Positions 39,715 through 46,382 of a DNA stretch of 64,000 bases are shown in pieces. Numbering within the stretch: position 1 is the stretch's first letter; the number at the start of each line of letters is the position of its first letter. Where the stretch lies: contig NZ_JAMZIE010000003.1 of the NCBI RefSeq assembly GCF_024178165.1, forward strand, positions 186,001 to 250,000. The letters run 5' to 3'. Position numbers and translations under genes: made by a program. Origin of the DNA: Halohasta salina (lineage in GTDB: Archaea; Halobacteriota; Halobacteria; Halobacteriales; Haloferacaceae). The notes beneath the pieces are model-generated. The model was not told the origin of the DNA, did not search any database, and saw only the letters and a list, made by a program, of their open reading frames with translations.

Positions 39715-39888
39715 ATGGCCGACGCCTACTGCCGGCGCTGCGGCGAGGCCCTTCTGGAGAGCGTCGTTGCCACCGAACAGCGGGCCTGCTGTCTCAACGC
39801 CACGCCGATCGTCGGTATCTGTCCGACCCACGGCCCGCTCGGGCCGCACCATGTCGTCGACACGGCTGGCGACGCCCGAAACCCTTAG
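39715..39888 (+). CDS. 57-residue Cys-rich micro-protein
   Basis: MADAYCRRCGEALLESVVAT begins a 57-residue protein with Cys6, Cys9, Cys25, Cys26 and Cys36 and a His-containing tail (THGPLGPHH). One CxxC knuckle plus further Cys and His can form a zinc site. Codon bias matches neighbours and the frame is intact from ATG to TAG. It lies between the Dph6-like and SDR genes, all on one strand. Function unknown. Confidence 0.6.
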   Translation: MADAYCRRCGEALLESVVATEQRACCLNATPIVGICPTHGPLGPHHVVDTAGDARNP

Positions 39889-39912
39889 CCGATGGCGTCC
39901 CTCCCGGCAGAT

Positions 39913-40653
39913 ATGACAGCTCCACTCGACGGACAAACCGCGATCGTGACCGGAGCGAGCTCCGGTATCGGGGCGGCGACCGCCCGCCAGCTCGCCGCCG
40001 CAGGCGCGAACGTCGTGCTGGCGGCCCGCAGCGAGGACCGCCTCGACGAACTGGCCGACGAACTAGCGGCCGACTACGACGCCGAGACGCTGGCGGTCCC
40101 GACCGACGTCCGCAAGGAGTGGGCCGTCGACAGTCTGCTGACCGAGACGGTCGACACCTTCGGCGGGATCGACGTCCTCGTCAACAACGCCGGGCTCTCC
40201 CGCGGCAGCGACGTCGCAACGATGGACACCGAGGACTACGAGGCGATCCAGGAGACCAACGTCGACGGCGTCTTCTACACGACACGGGCGGCGATCCCCC
40301 ATATCCGCGAGCGGGAGGGCCACCTGATCTTCGTCGGGAGTTTCGCGGGTGAGTATCCCCGGTCGTTCAACCCCGTGTATGCGGCCTCGAAGTGGTGGGT
40401 TCGGGGGTTCGCCAAGAGCATCGCCGCGCAGGTCGGCGACGACGGCGTCGGCGTCACCGTGGTCAACCCCGCCGAGGTCCGCTCGGAGTTCGAGTCGACC
40501 GACGGCCGGTCCTTCGCGGAGGTCTTCGAGGCGGGCGAGGCCAGCGAACCGAGCGAGGTCGCCGAGGCGATCGTCTTCGCGGCCACCCGCGAGGGATCGA
40601 GTATCAGCGAGATCGATATCAACCGCCGGGACAAGTTCGCCGACTCGTTTTAG
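39913..40653 (+). CDS. Short-chain dehydrogenase/reductase
   Basis: A 246-residue classical SDR. The cofactor loop is VTGASSGIGAATA at 12-24, then NNAGLSRG near 88, the catalytic Ser in FVGSFAGEYP near 138 and YAASKWWVRG (Tyr157-Lys161). Arg after the second strand (LAARSEDRL) favours NADP. The C-terminal part varies with substrate, which cannot be inferred. An ATG seven codons upstream (39892) is possible; I prefer 39913 because MTAPLDGQTAIVTGAS is the usual spacing. The next gene, serine acetyltransferase, is 48 bases on. Confidence 0.92.
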   Translation: MTAPLDGQTAIVTGASSGIGAATARQLAAAGANVVLAARSEDRLDELADELAADYDAETLAVPTDVRKEWAVDSLLTETVDTFGGIDVLVNNAGLSRGSDVATMDTEDYEAIQETNVDGVFYTTRAAIPHIREREGHLIFVGSFAGEYPRSFNPVYAASKWWVRGFAKSIAAQVGDDGVGVTVVNPAEVRSEFESTDGRSFAEVFEAGEASEPSEVAEAIVFAATREGSSISEIDINRRDKFADSF

Positions 40654-40701
40654 CTGATCACAACGGTGATCAACGCCGGGCCCCGAAGGAGGAGACGACG
40701 G

Positions 40702-41562
40702 ATGGAGTATATTTACACCGGGACTGCACACGAGGCGCTGGTCGACGCCTACCGCGAGGACGACGACCGGTTCGGGACGCACTGTCGCTCGGATTTCCCT
40801 ACGCGTGAGCCCCCTATTGAGGAGGTCGGCATGCTCCGGCGGCTGTTGTTTCCGGGCTGCTGGAACGCCGCCGAGTTGGTCGACGACGAAGCGGCCGTCC
40901 GCGAGGCGTTCGACGCTCTCGGCGAACTGTTCTGCAAGGGGATCCAGCCCTACGCGTCGGCCTGCCTCTCGGATACTGTCACCGCGGTCCTCGACCGACT
41001 GCCCGAGATCCGCCGGCTGCTGAAACGCGACGTCGAAGCCGCCTACAAGGGCGATCCGGCCGCCACGAGCTACGTCGAGATCGTCCGGTCGTACCCCGGC
41101 CTCGAAGCCGTGATGGTCCACCGCGTGGCGAACGCCATCTACCGACAGGGCGAGGGGGCCTACGCCCGCGAACTCGCCGAGGCCGCCCACCGGTCGACCG
41201 GGATCGACATCCACCCCGGCGCGGAGATCGGCGAACACTTCTTTATCGACCACGGCAGCGGCGTCGTCATTGGCGAGACCGCCACCATCGGCGACTGGGT
41301 CCGCATGTATCAGGAGGTCACCCTCGGGGCGCTCCACTTCGAGGAGGAGGAAGACGAGGAACACGCGCTGAAAAAGGGGTACAAGCGCCACCCCGATATC
41401 GGCGATAACGTCGTCATCGGGGCCGGAGCCAAGATTCTCGGGCCGATCACCGTCGGCGACCACGTCAGCATCGAGGCCAACGCGTGGGTCACCGACGACG
41501 TCCCCGACCGCACGAGCGTCTTCATCAAGCATCCTGAACAGGAGCGCAAGCGGGTCGACTGA
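40702..41562 (+). CDS. cysE: Serine O-acetyltransferase
   Basis: Acetylates serine for cysteine synthesis. The 286-residue protein has an N-terminal helical region (1-140), then the left-handed parallel beta-helix (about 150-270) with hexapeptide repeats DIHPGAEIGEHFFIDHGSG and VVIGETATIGDWVRMYQ. Active-site His residues lie in IDHGSG and the later RHPDIGDN. A Glu-rich insertion (EEEEDEEHALKK) is a halophilic loop. The ATG at 40702 follows a GGAGGAGA purine run. Its product feeds the cysteine synthase encoded at 54.6 kb. Possibly co-transcribed with the SDR. Confidence 0.92.
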   Translation: MEYIYTGTAHEALVDAYREDDDRFGTHCRSDFPTREPPIEEVGMLRRLLFPGCWNAAELVDDEAAVREAFDALGELFCKGIQPYASACLSDTVTAVLDRLPEIRRLLKRDVEAAYKGDPAATSYVEIVRSYPGLEAVMVHRVANAIYRQGEGAYARELAEAAHRSTGIDIHPGAEIGEHFFIDHGSGVVIGETATIGDWVRMYQEVTLGALHFEEEEDEEHALKKGYKRHPDIGDNVVIGAGAKILGPITVGDHVSIEANAWVTDDVPDRTSVFIKHPEQERKRVD

Positions 41563-41707
41563 CCTTCGGCGGTCGACGTACTGTGGTTCGTCGACGCAGA
41601 AGTGAATTATACATTAGCTCCTCCGATAGCCAAACAGTCCTCTCTGCATTCTGTCAGAATACTGCATGCAAGATAGACAGCGCGAATGTAGTACAAATCG
41701 GGACCAA
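41563..41707. other. AT-rich spacer after cysE
   Basis: 145 bases with clearly lower GC than the flanking genes; no frame, RNA gene or repeat is recognised. Confidence 0.5.
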
Positions 41708-41929
41708 TCAACAGGAGTGAGCAATCGGACAGCACAGAGTATATGCTTCATGATATCCGTTTCGATGAATCCACATCGCTACTGTAAGAGCCCATAGAAT
41801 GAGAATATAGACGTACACCGGGAGAAAGTCGATTAATTCGGTTATTTCAGTCATACCAATGACCATCAGAAATAGACCAAAAGGAACACCCACTTTCTCA
41901 AACGCTGTCCAGTCCTGTATGTCCGTCAT
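41708..41929 (-). CDS. Small AT-rich-coded membrane protein
   Basis: A 73-residue protein with two hydrophobic segments (about 14-28 and 36-54; VPFGLFLMVIGM, PVYVYILILWALTVAMW) and a C-terminal Cys pair (TLCCPIAHSC). Codon use is AT-rich, unlike all neighbours, which suggests horizontal origin. No homolog recognised. A TATA-like run lies too close to the ATG (8-17 bases), so the true start could be the internal ATG at 41866. Confidence 0.5.
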   Translation of the reverse strand: MTDIQDWTAFEKVGVPFGLFLMVIGMTEITELIDFLPVYVYILILWALTVAMWIHRNGYHEAYTLCCPIAHSC

Positions 41930-42206
41930 AAATTATATATAAATAGTGTTGTAATAACGGTTATCTTCGTACGCTCGTTCCATCAAGTGATTCAGGATCT
42001 TTTGAAGAATATAACGTAGTTCTCGTGCTGACTACATCCTCTATATCTTGCACGCCAACTGGTAGCAATGTCGGATAGCTGTCTGCTGTTTCACGACAGT
42101 CGACACGTACGTTTCCAATCCCCCGCCGCACGACCTCCCCTCGCACAGTAATTTATAATAATCTATCAATAAAGTTTTCAAACTATCCACCATTGAATAG
42201 TTTGTT
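41930..42206. other. AT-rich divergent intergenic region
   Basis: 277 bases with low GC between divergent genes. Contains TATA-like TTTATAAT at 42153-42160 for the serine hydrolase gene and an inverted repeat at its start. A short minus-strand frame here (41961-42146) has no coding bias. Confidence 0.5.
42179..42204. promoter_or_regulatory. Inverted repeat at the serine hydrolase start
   Basis: CAAACTAT (42179-42186) and ATAGTTTG (42197-42204), perfect 8-bp arms around 10 bases, ending two bases before the ATG at 42207. It covers the predicted transcription start and could be a repressor operator. Confidence 0.5.
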
Positions 42207-43343
42207 ATGGCCACTCTCTCCGCGGCCGACCGGGACCGTCTCAGAGCCGAGTTCGACCGCCAACTCGACGTCGGGTTACACCACGGGGCCCAACTCGCGG
42301 TGTACGTCGACGGCGACCTCGCGATCGACTTCGCCGGCGGGGTCGACGGCCCCGAGGGCGAGCCGACGACGCCCGAGACGCGGCATCTGCTGTTTTCCTG
42401 TACCAAACCGTACGCCGGCGTCGGGCTCCACCAACTCATCGAGGCCGGCGAGGCCGACTACGATGATCGGGTCGTCGACCACTGGCCCGCGTTCGCCGAC
42501 GAGGGGAGTCAGAAGGCCGAGATCACGATCCGCCACGTCCTGAGCCACACCGCCGGCATTCCCTACGGCGAGTTCGATCAGGCCGTCGACCAGTGGGGCG
42601 ACTGGGACGCCGTCGTCGCGGCGATGGAGGCCATCGAGCCAGTGTTCGAGCCGGGCGAACAGCCGGCCTACCACACGTTCAACTACGGCTGGCTCGTCGG
42701 CGAGCTGATCCGCCGCATCAGTGGCCAGCCCGTCGAGGCGTACGTCGACGAACACGTCTTCGAGCCGCTCGGCCTCGATCAGACGTCGATCGGCGTCCGT
42801 GGCGACGCCGATCCCGATGCGGTGGCGACCCTGTCGGGCTTCGAGAGCTTCGACCGCTGTCGGGACCCGGGCGAGGGGTTGGACAACCCCGCCTCGGATG
42901 CGGCAGCGCTGTTCAATCAGCCGGGGGTCCAGCGGGCGGTGATCCCGGCGGCCAACGGCGTCGGGACCGCCCGCGACATGGCTCGGTTCTACGCCTGTAT
43001 CGCCAACGGCGGCGCACTCGACGGCACCCGGCTCGTCGAGGCGTCGACCGTCGAGGAAGCCACCACGACCCACGCCGAAACCGACTCCGACGGCACCCTC
43101 TCGCGGCCGGCCCGCTACGGGCTGGGCTTTTGGACCGGCGGGCTGGCCAACGACATGTTCGGCTCGGTCAGCCGCGAGCGGATGTTCGGCCACGCCGGCC
43201 TCGGCAGCATCTTCGCGTGGGGCGACCCCGAGTTGAACGTCGGCTTCGCCTACGTCACCAACGGCATCCGCGAGGAGTCCTACGAACACGCCGCCCGCGT
43301 CAGTGGCCTCTCGGATTCCGTCCGACTCCTGCTGGCCGAGTGA
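42207..43343 (+). CDS. Beta-lactamase-fold serine hydrolase
   Basis: A 378-residue penicillin-binding-protein-like hydrolase (class C beta-lactamase/esterase EstB family). The nucleophile motif is SCTK at 64-67; the second motif is the Tyr in FNYGWLVGELI near 157; the third is HAGLGS near 330. It has no signal peptide, so it acts in the cytoplasm, probably as an esterase or peptidase; archaea lack peptidoglycan. GC returns to the window's norm right at its start. Followed by the HTH/zinc-ribbon regulator on the same strand after 69 bases. Confidence 0.9.
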   Translation: MATLSAADRDRLRAEFDRQLDVGLHHGAQLAVYVDGDLAIDFAGGVDGPEGEPTTPETRHLLFSCTKPYAGVGLHQLIEAGEADYDDRVVDHWPAFADEGSQKAEITIRHVLSHTAGIPYGEFDQAVDQWGDWDAVVAAMEAIEPVFEPGEQPAYHTFNYGWLVGELIRRISGQPVEAYVDEHVFEPLGLDQTSIGVRGDADPDAVATLSGFESFDRCRDPGEGLDNPASDAAALFNQPGVQRAVIPAANGVGTARDMARFYACIANGGALDGTRLVEASTVEEATTTHAETDSDGTLSRPARYGLGFWTGGLANDMFGSVSRERMFGHAGLGSIFAWGDPELNVGFAYVTNGIREESYEHAARVSGLSDSVRLLLAE

Positions 43344-43412
43344 GTCGGGGTCGACGCTGACCGGGCTCCCCTGTGGAGACGGGCTTTTCTCCGCCGAGCC
43401 CCGAGAAGAGAT

Positions 43413-43700
43413 ATGACCGATTCGACGCGGCGCGAACGGCTCGCCGAGACGCTCGTCGACCGGCCGGCGACCGCCAGCGAACTCGCCGCCGAACTCGATG
43501 CCCCGGCCTCGACCGTCTATCAGGACCTCAAACACGTCGCTCGCTCGCACCGCTACAAAGACGACAGCGAGTTCCTCGTCGCGCCGCCGGAGTGTGAGAA
43601 CTGCGGGTTCAGCGCCTTCGACGACCCCGTCAACTACCCCTCGCGGTGTCCGGACTGCCGCAGCGAGTCGATCGAGGAAGCCGTCTTCAAAATCGAGTAA
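43413..43700 (+). CDS. HTH/zinc-ribbon transcriptional regulator
   Basis: A 95-residue archaeal regulator. Residues 5-50 form a winged helix (RERLAETLVDRPATASELA, then APASTVYQDLKHVARS as recognition helix). Residues 60-85 form a zinc ribbon with CENC and CPDC. This layout is that of the predicted transcriptional regulators of COG3357. Target genes are unknown; the adjacent hydrolase gene and its inverted repeat are candidates by position only. It converges on the DJ-1/PfpI gene, with four bases between stops. Confidence 0.85.
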   Translation: MTDSTRRERLAETLVDRPATASELAAELDAPASTVYQDLKHVARSHRYKDDSEFLVAPPECENCGFSAFDDPVNYPSRCPDCRSESIEEAVFKIE

Positions 43701-43704
43701 CTGC

Positions 43705-44397
43705 TTACGCCGGCGTTTCGACGCCGAGTTCCTCCAGCAGTGTTTCGGCCGCGGCCGCCGAGGATTCCGGCCCGCGGGCGGTGATCAGATCGCCGTCGAC
43801 CGTCACGCTGGTCTCCTTGTCGAGTTCGGCGTCCCAGTTCCCGCCGGCGGCGATCACTTCGTCCTCGACCATGTAGGGGAGTTTCCGGCCGTCGGGCATC
43901 AGGTCGTTGTCGTCGACGATGTCGACCTCCCACTCGTTGGGGAACCCCGTGACGTCGCGGCCCTCAACGAGGAACTCGCCGTTCGCCTCGCGCGTAAAGG
44001 CGAGGATCCCGACGGCGTGACAGACGACGAGTGCCGTCCCCTCGTCGCCGGCGACCGCGTCGGCTAGCAGTTGGCGAGCGTGGCGGTCGGTGTTGATATC
44101 CCACGCGGTGCCGTGGCCGCCGGGGAAGACGACGGCGTCGTAGTCGTTCGCCTCGACGGTGGCGATTGGCTCGGGGTCGGCCAGTCGCTCGTCGTTGTTG
44201 TCACACTCTTTGACCCGGCTGGCGACCTCCTTACCGACCGCTTCGGGGTCGATCGACCGCTCGTCGACCACCGGCGGCTCGCCGGTCGGCGTGGCGACCG
44301 TCGCGTCTACGCCTGCCTCATCGAGGGCCAGCAACGGCTCGATACATTCCTCGCCCCAATAGCCCCGCTCGCTAACCACGAATAGTGCGTTCGTCAT
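43705..44397 (-). CDS. DJ-1/PfpI family protein (HchA-like)
   Basis: A 230-residue class I glutamine-amidotransferase-like protein. The nucleophile elbow is LVVCHAVGIL with Cys126 and His127; the Asp/Glu partner is in the GHGTAWDI loop near 95-101. The early GYWGEECIEPL segment resembles HchA/YDR533C-type proteins, which act as glyoxalase III or protein deglycase. It probably detoxifies methylglyoxal, abundant in haloarchaea. Monocistronic. Confidence 0.88.
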   Translation of the reverse strand: MTNALFVVSERGYWGEECIEPLLALDEAGVDATVATPTGEPPVVDERSIDPEAVGKEVASRVKECDNNDERLADPEPIATVEANDYDAVVFPGGHGTAWDINTDRHARQLLADAVAGDEGTALVVCHAVGILAFTREANGEFLVEGRDVTGFPNEWEVDIVDDNDLMPDGRKLPYMVEDEVIAAGGNWDAELDKETSVTVDGDLITARGPESSAAAAETLLEELGVETPA

Positions 44398-44470
44398 GCA
44401 GTCGGTGTTGGGACTGAAGCCGCAAAAGGGACCGTGTCGACCGGTTGGACTGTTCAGTCAGCCGAAAGCC

Positions 44471-45727
44471 TCAGGCGCTCGGGACGGCGGCGTCGAGGGC
44501 GCGGCGGGCCTTGTCGATCTCGGTCTGGACGATGAACGTGTCGTCGGCGCCGTGGTCGACGACCGCTTCGAGCGCTCGTTTGGTGCCGATCTGCCGGAGC
44601 GCCCACGCGGCCTGTGCGCGGACGGTCGAATCCTCGTCGGCTTTGAGGGTCTCGGAGAGCGGTTTGATCGCCCGTGTGTCACCGATGAGCCCGAGCGCGC
44701 GGGCGGCCTGTGGCCGAACGGTGTCGTTGTCCATCAGGAGTTTGTTGGCGAGTGGTTGGACGGCCGCTTCGTCGCCAATCTCGCCGAGCGCGCGGAAAGT
44801 GACCTTCTGGAGCGCCGGGTCCGAGTCGGCGTCGACGTACTCCACCAGCGTCTCGACGGCCTCGGTCGCACCCATCTTGCCGAGGATCTTGATCGCAGTT
44901 TTGTCCCGTTTGCCGGCCAACTGGAGCATCTGGTCGATGGCCTCGTCGGTCGCCGCGACCGGACCCATCCGGGCCAGCGCGTCGAGGCAGTGTTCCTCCA
45001 TGAAGTCCGAATCGAGGCTGTCGTACGCGAGGAGGACCATCTCGGTGTTGCCCTGCTTTTCGTGTTCCTTGAGGGCGGCCCACTCCGGCGGGTAGTCCTT
45101 GATGTGGCCCAGCACGTCGTAGTAGCCTTCGGCCCGGAGCGTCTCTCGAACGGTGAGATCCGCCCACTCCTCGGCGTCGTCGAGGTCGGCTTCGAGCTCG
45201 TCGGCTGCCTCGACCAGTTCCGCGATGGTTTCGCTATCCTCGTCGGCGTCGAGGCCGGCGTTCGAGACGACCGCGGCGGCGTCGCTGAGCGCGTCGAGCG
45301 CGCTGTCGACGCCCGTCACGGCGTCGTCGACCGGCGAATCGAGAATTTCGCCGACCGCCTCGGCGAACGCCGCGACGGCGTCGACGGCCTCGCCTTCACC
45401 CTGTTCGGTCCAGTCGCCGTCCTCGATGGTCGACTTGGCGTCCTCGGCGACCGCGACCACGTCCTCGGCGTAGGGGCCGCGCTGACTTTCGAGTTCCTCG
45501 CGGTACTCTTCGATCCGGGATTCCAACTCGTCGGCGGGACTTTCCTCGTCTTCGTCGTCGGGCACCGGCAGTTCCGATTCTTCGAGTTCCGACTCGATGT
45601 CGTCGAGGTCGCCCTCGATCTCGTCTAGATCGGCCTCGGTCTCGGCGGCCTCTAGGGCCTCGCCGACGGCCTCCAATCGCTCGGTGAGGCTGTCGACGGT
45701 GTCGGCTTCCTCGTCGCCGTTGCTCAT
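44471..45727 (-). CDS. HEAT-repeat protein with acidic helical N-terminus
   Basis: A 418-residue protein. Residues 1-200 are very acidic, with heptad-like helices (LTERLEAVGEALEAAETEADL and similar). Residues 215-410 are HEAT/PBS-lyase-type repeats of about 31 residues (e.g. DPALQKVTFRALGEIGDEAA, VRPQAARALGLIGDTRA, VRAQAAWALRQIGTKRA). Such solenoids bind proteins; partners are unknown. The ATG at 45727 is used because upstream sequence has intergenic composition. No catalytic domain is present. Confidence 0.88.
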   Translation of the reverse strand: MSNGDEEADTVDSLTERLEAVGEALEAAETEADLDEIEGDLDDIESELEESELPVPDDEDEESPADELESRIEEYREELESQRGPYAEDVVAVAEDAKSTIEDGDWTEQGEGEAVDAVAAFAEAVGEILDSPVDDAVTGVDSALDALSDAAAVVSNAGLDADEDSETIAELVEAADELEADLDDAEEWADLTVRETLRAEGYYDVLGHIKDYPPEWAALKEHEKQGNTEMVLLAYDSLDSDFMEEHCLDALARMGPVAATDEAIDQMLQLAGKRDKTAIKILGKMGATEAVETLVEYVDADSDPALQKVTFRALGEIGDEAAVQPLANKLLMDNDTVRPQAARALGLIGDTRAIKPLSETLKADEDSTVRAQAAWALRQIGTKRALEAVVDHGADDTFIVQTEIDKARRALDAAVPSA

Positions 45728-45832
45728 ATACGCTACCTCCGTGAGTCTCTCAAAAGAGCGTTTCCATTCAGCAGTCTCTGCTGCCGCCGTGAGCGACGAG
45801 GAGCTACCCACGGCACTGAATCATCTCCTGAG

Positions 45833-45840
45833 TATTTTAT
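45833..45840 (+). promoter_or_regulatory. TATA box of the lipoprotein gene
   Basis: TATTTTAT, 32-39 bases before the GTG at 45872; the palindrome at 45843-45865 follows directly. Confidence 0.55.
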
Positions 45841-45842
45841 TT

Positions 45843-45865
45843 GTGTGAATATTAACTATTCACAC
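45843..45865. promoter_or_regulatory. 9-bp-arm palindrome between TATA and start
   Basis: GTGTGAATA (45843-45851) and TATTCACAC (45857-45865) flank TTAAC. Position between the TATA box and the likely transcription start is that of a repressor operator. Confidence 0.55.
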
Positions 45866-45871
45866 CGAACT

Positions 45872-46324
45872 GTGAACCGACGATCAGTGGTGGCTGGCGT
45901 GGCAGTCTGGCTCGCTTCGGGTGCGGGGTGTGTCGCGTTGTCTCCGTCGATGCCCGGCGGCGGCCTCGTCATCAGAAACAACGACACGAACTCACACACG
46001 TTTTCGTTCGAGATCTTACAAATGAGCGAGGACGACGACCTTCCCCCTTCGCCAAACAGACCAGAGCGCCCGGATAGCCAACCACTGAACCAGTGGGAAG
46101 AGACCTTTGACGTCGCTGCGGGTGACTCACGTCGAGAACGGGAGTTCATCACCGAACCGGGTGCGTACTTCGTCGACGTCACGATCGAGACCGGTGTGAC
46201 TGCCAGCGGTTGGATCGGACTGTATGCTGCAGGTCCCGATGGCCAACAACTCGCAGAATCACATCTTGCCGTTACAGCACGGGACGATGGTGAACTGAGC
46301 CTGTCTGCTGTTACCCTCGATTAG
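45872..46324 (+). CDS. Hypothetical Tat-signal lipoprotein
   Basis: A 150-residue secreted protein. The start MNRRSVVAGVAVWLASGAGC has twin arginines and a lipobox (Cys20). The mature part is a predicted beta-sandwich (about 30-150): RNNDTNSHTFSFEIL, FDVAAGDSRREREFI, then GAYFVDVTIETG, like haloarchaeal halocyanin-neighbour lipoproteins, but without metal ligands. An upstream in-frame GTG (45845) would place its first codons inside a perfect palindrome, so the GTG at 45872 is preferred. Function unknown. Confidence 0.72.
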   Translation: MNRRSVVAGVAVWLASGAGCVALSPSMPGGGLVIRNNDTNSHTFSFEILQMSEDDDLPPSPNRPERPDSQPLNQWEETFDVAAGDSRREREFITEPGAYFVDVTIETGVTASGWIGLYAAGPDGQQLAESHLAVTARDDGELSLSAVTLD

Positions 46325-46382
46325 GGTGTGTCTTTGCCACCACCGTGGTGGCTGGTGCACAGAGCCACGGTGCGTCGACCAC

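Noticed and set aside
41961-42146. 61-codon minus-strand frame in the AT-rich gap
   Set aside because: No coding bias, no domain and no promoter at a suitable distance.
45845-45871. Upstream GTG start for the lipoprotein gene
   Set aside because: Its codons coincide with a perfect palindrome between TATA and the likely RNA start, and the Tat motif begins right after the GTG at 45872.
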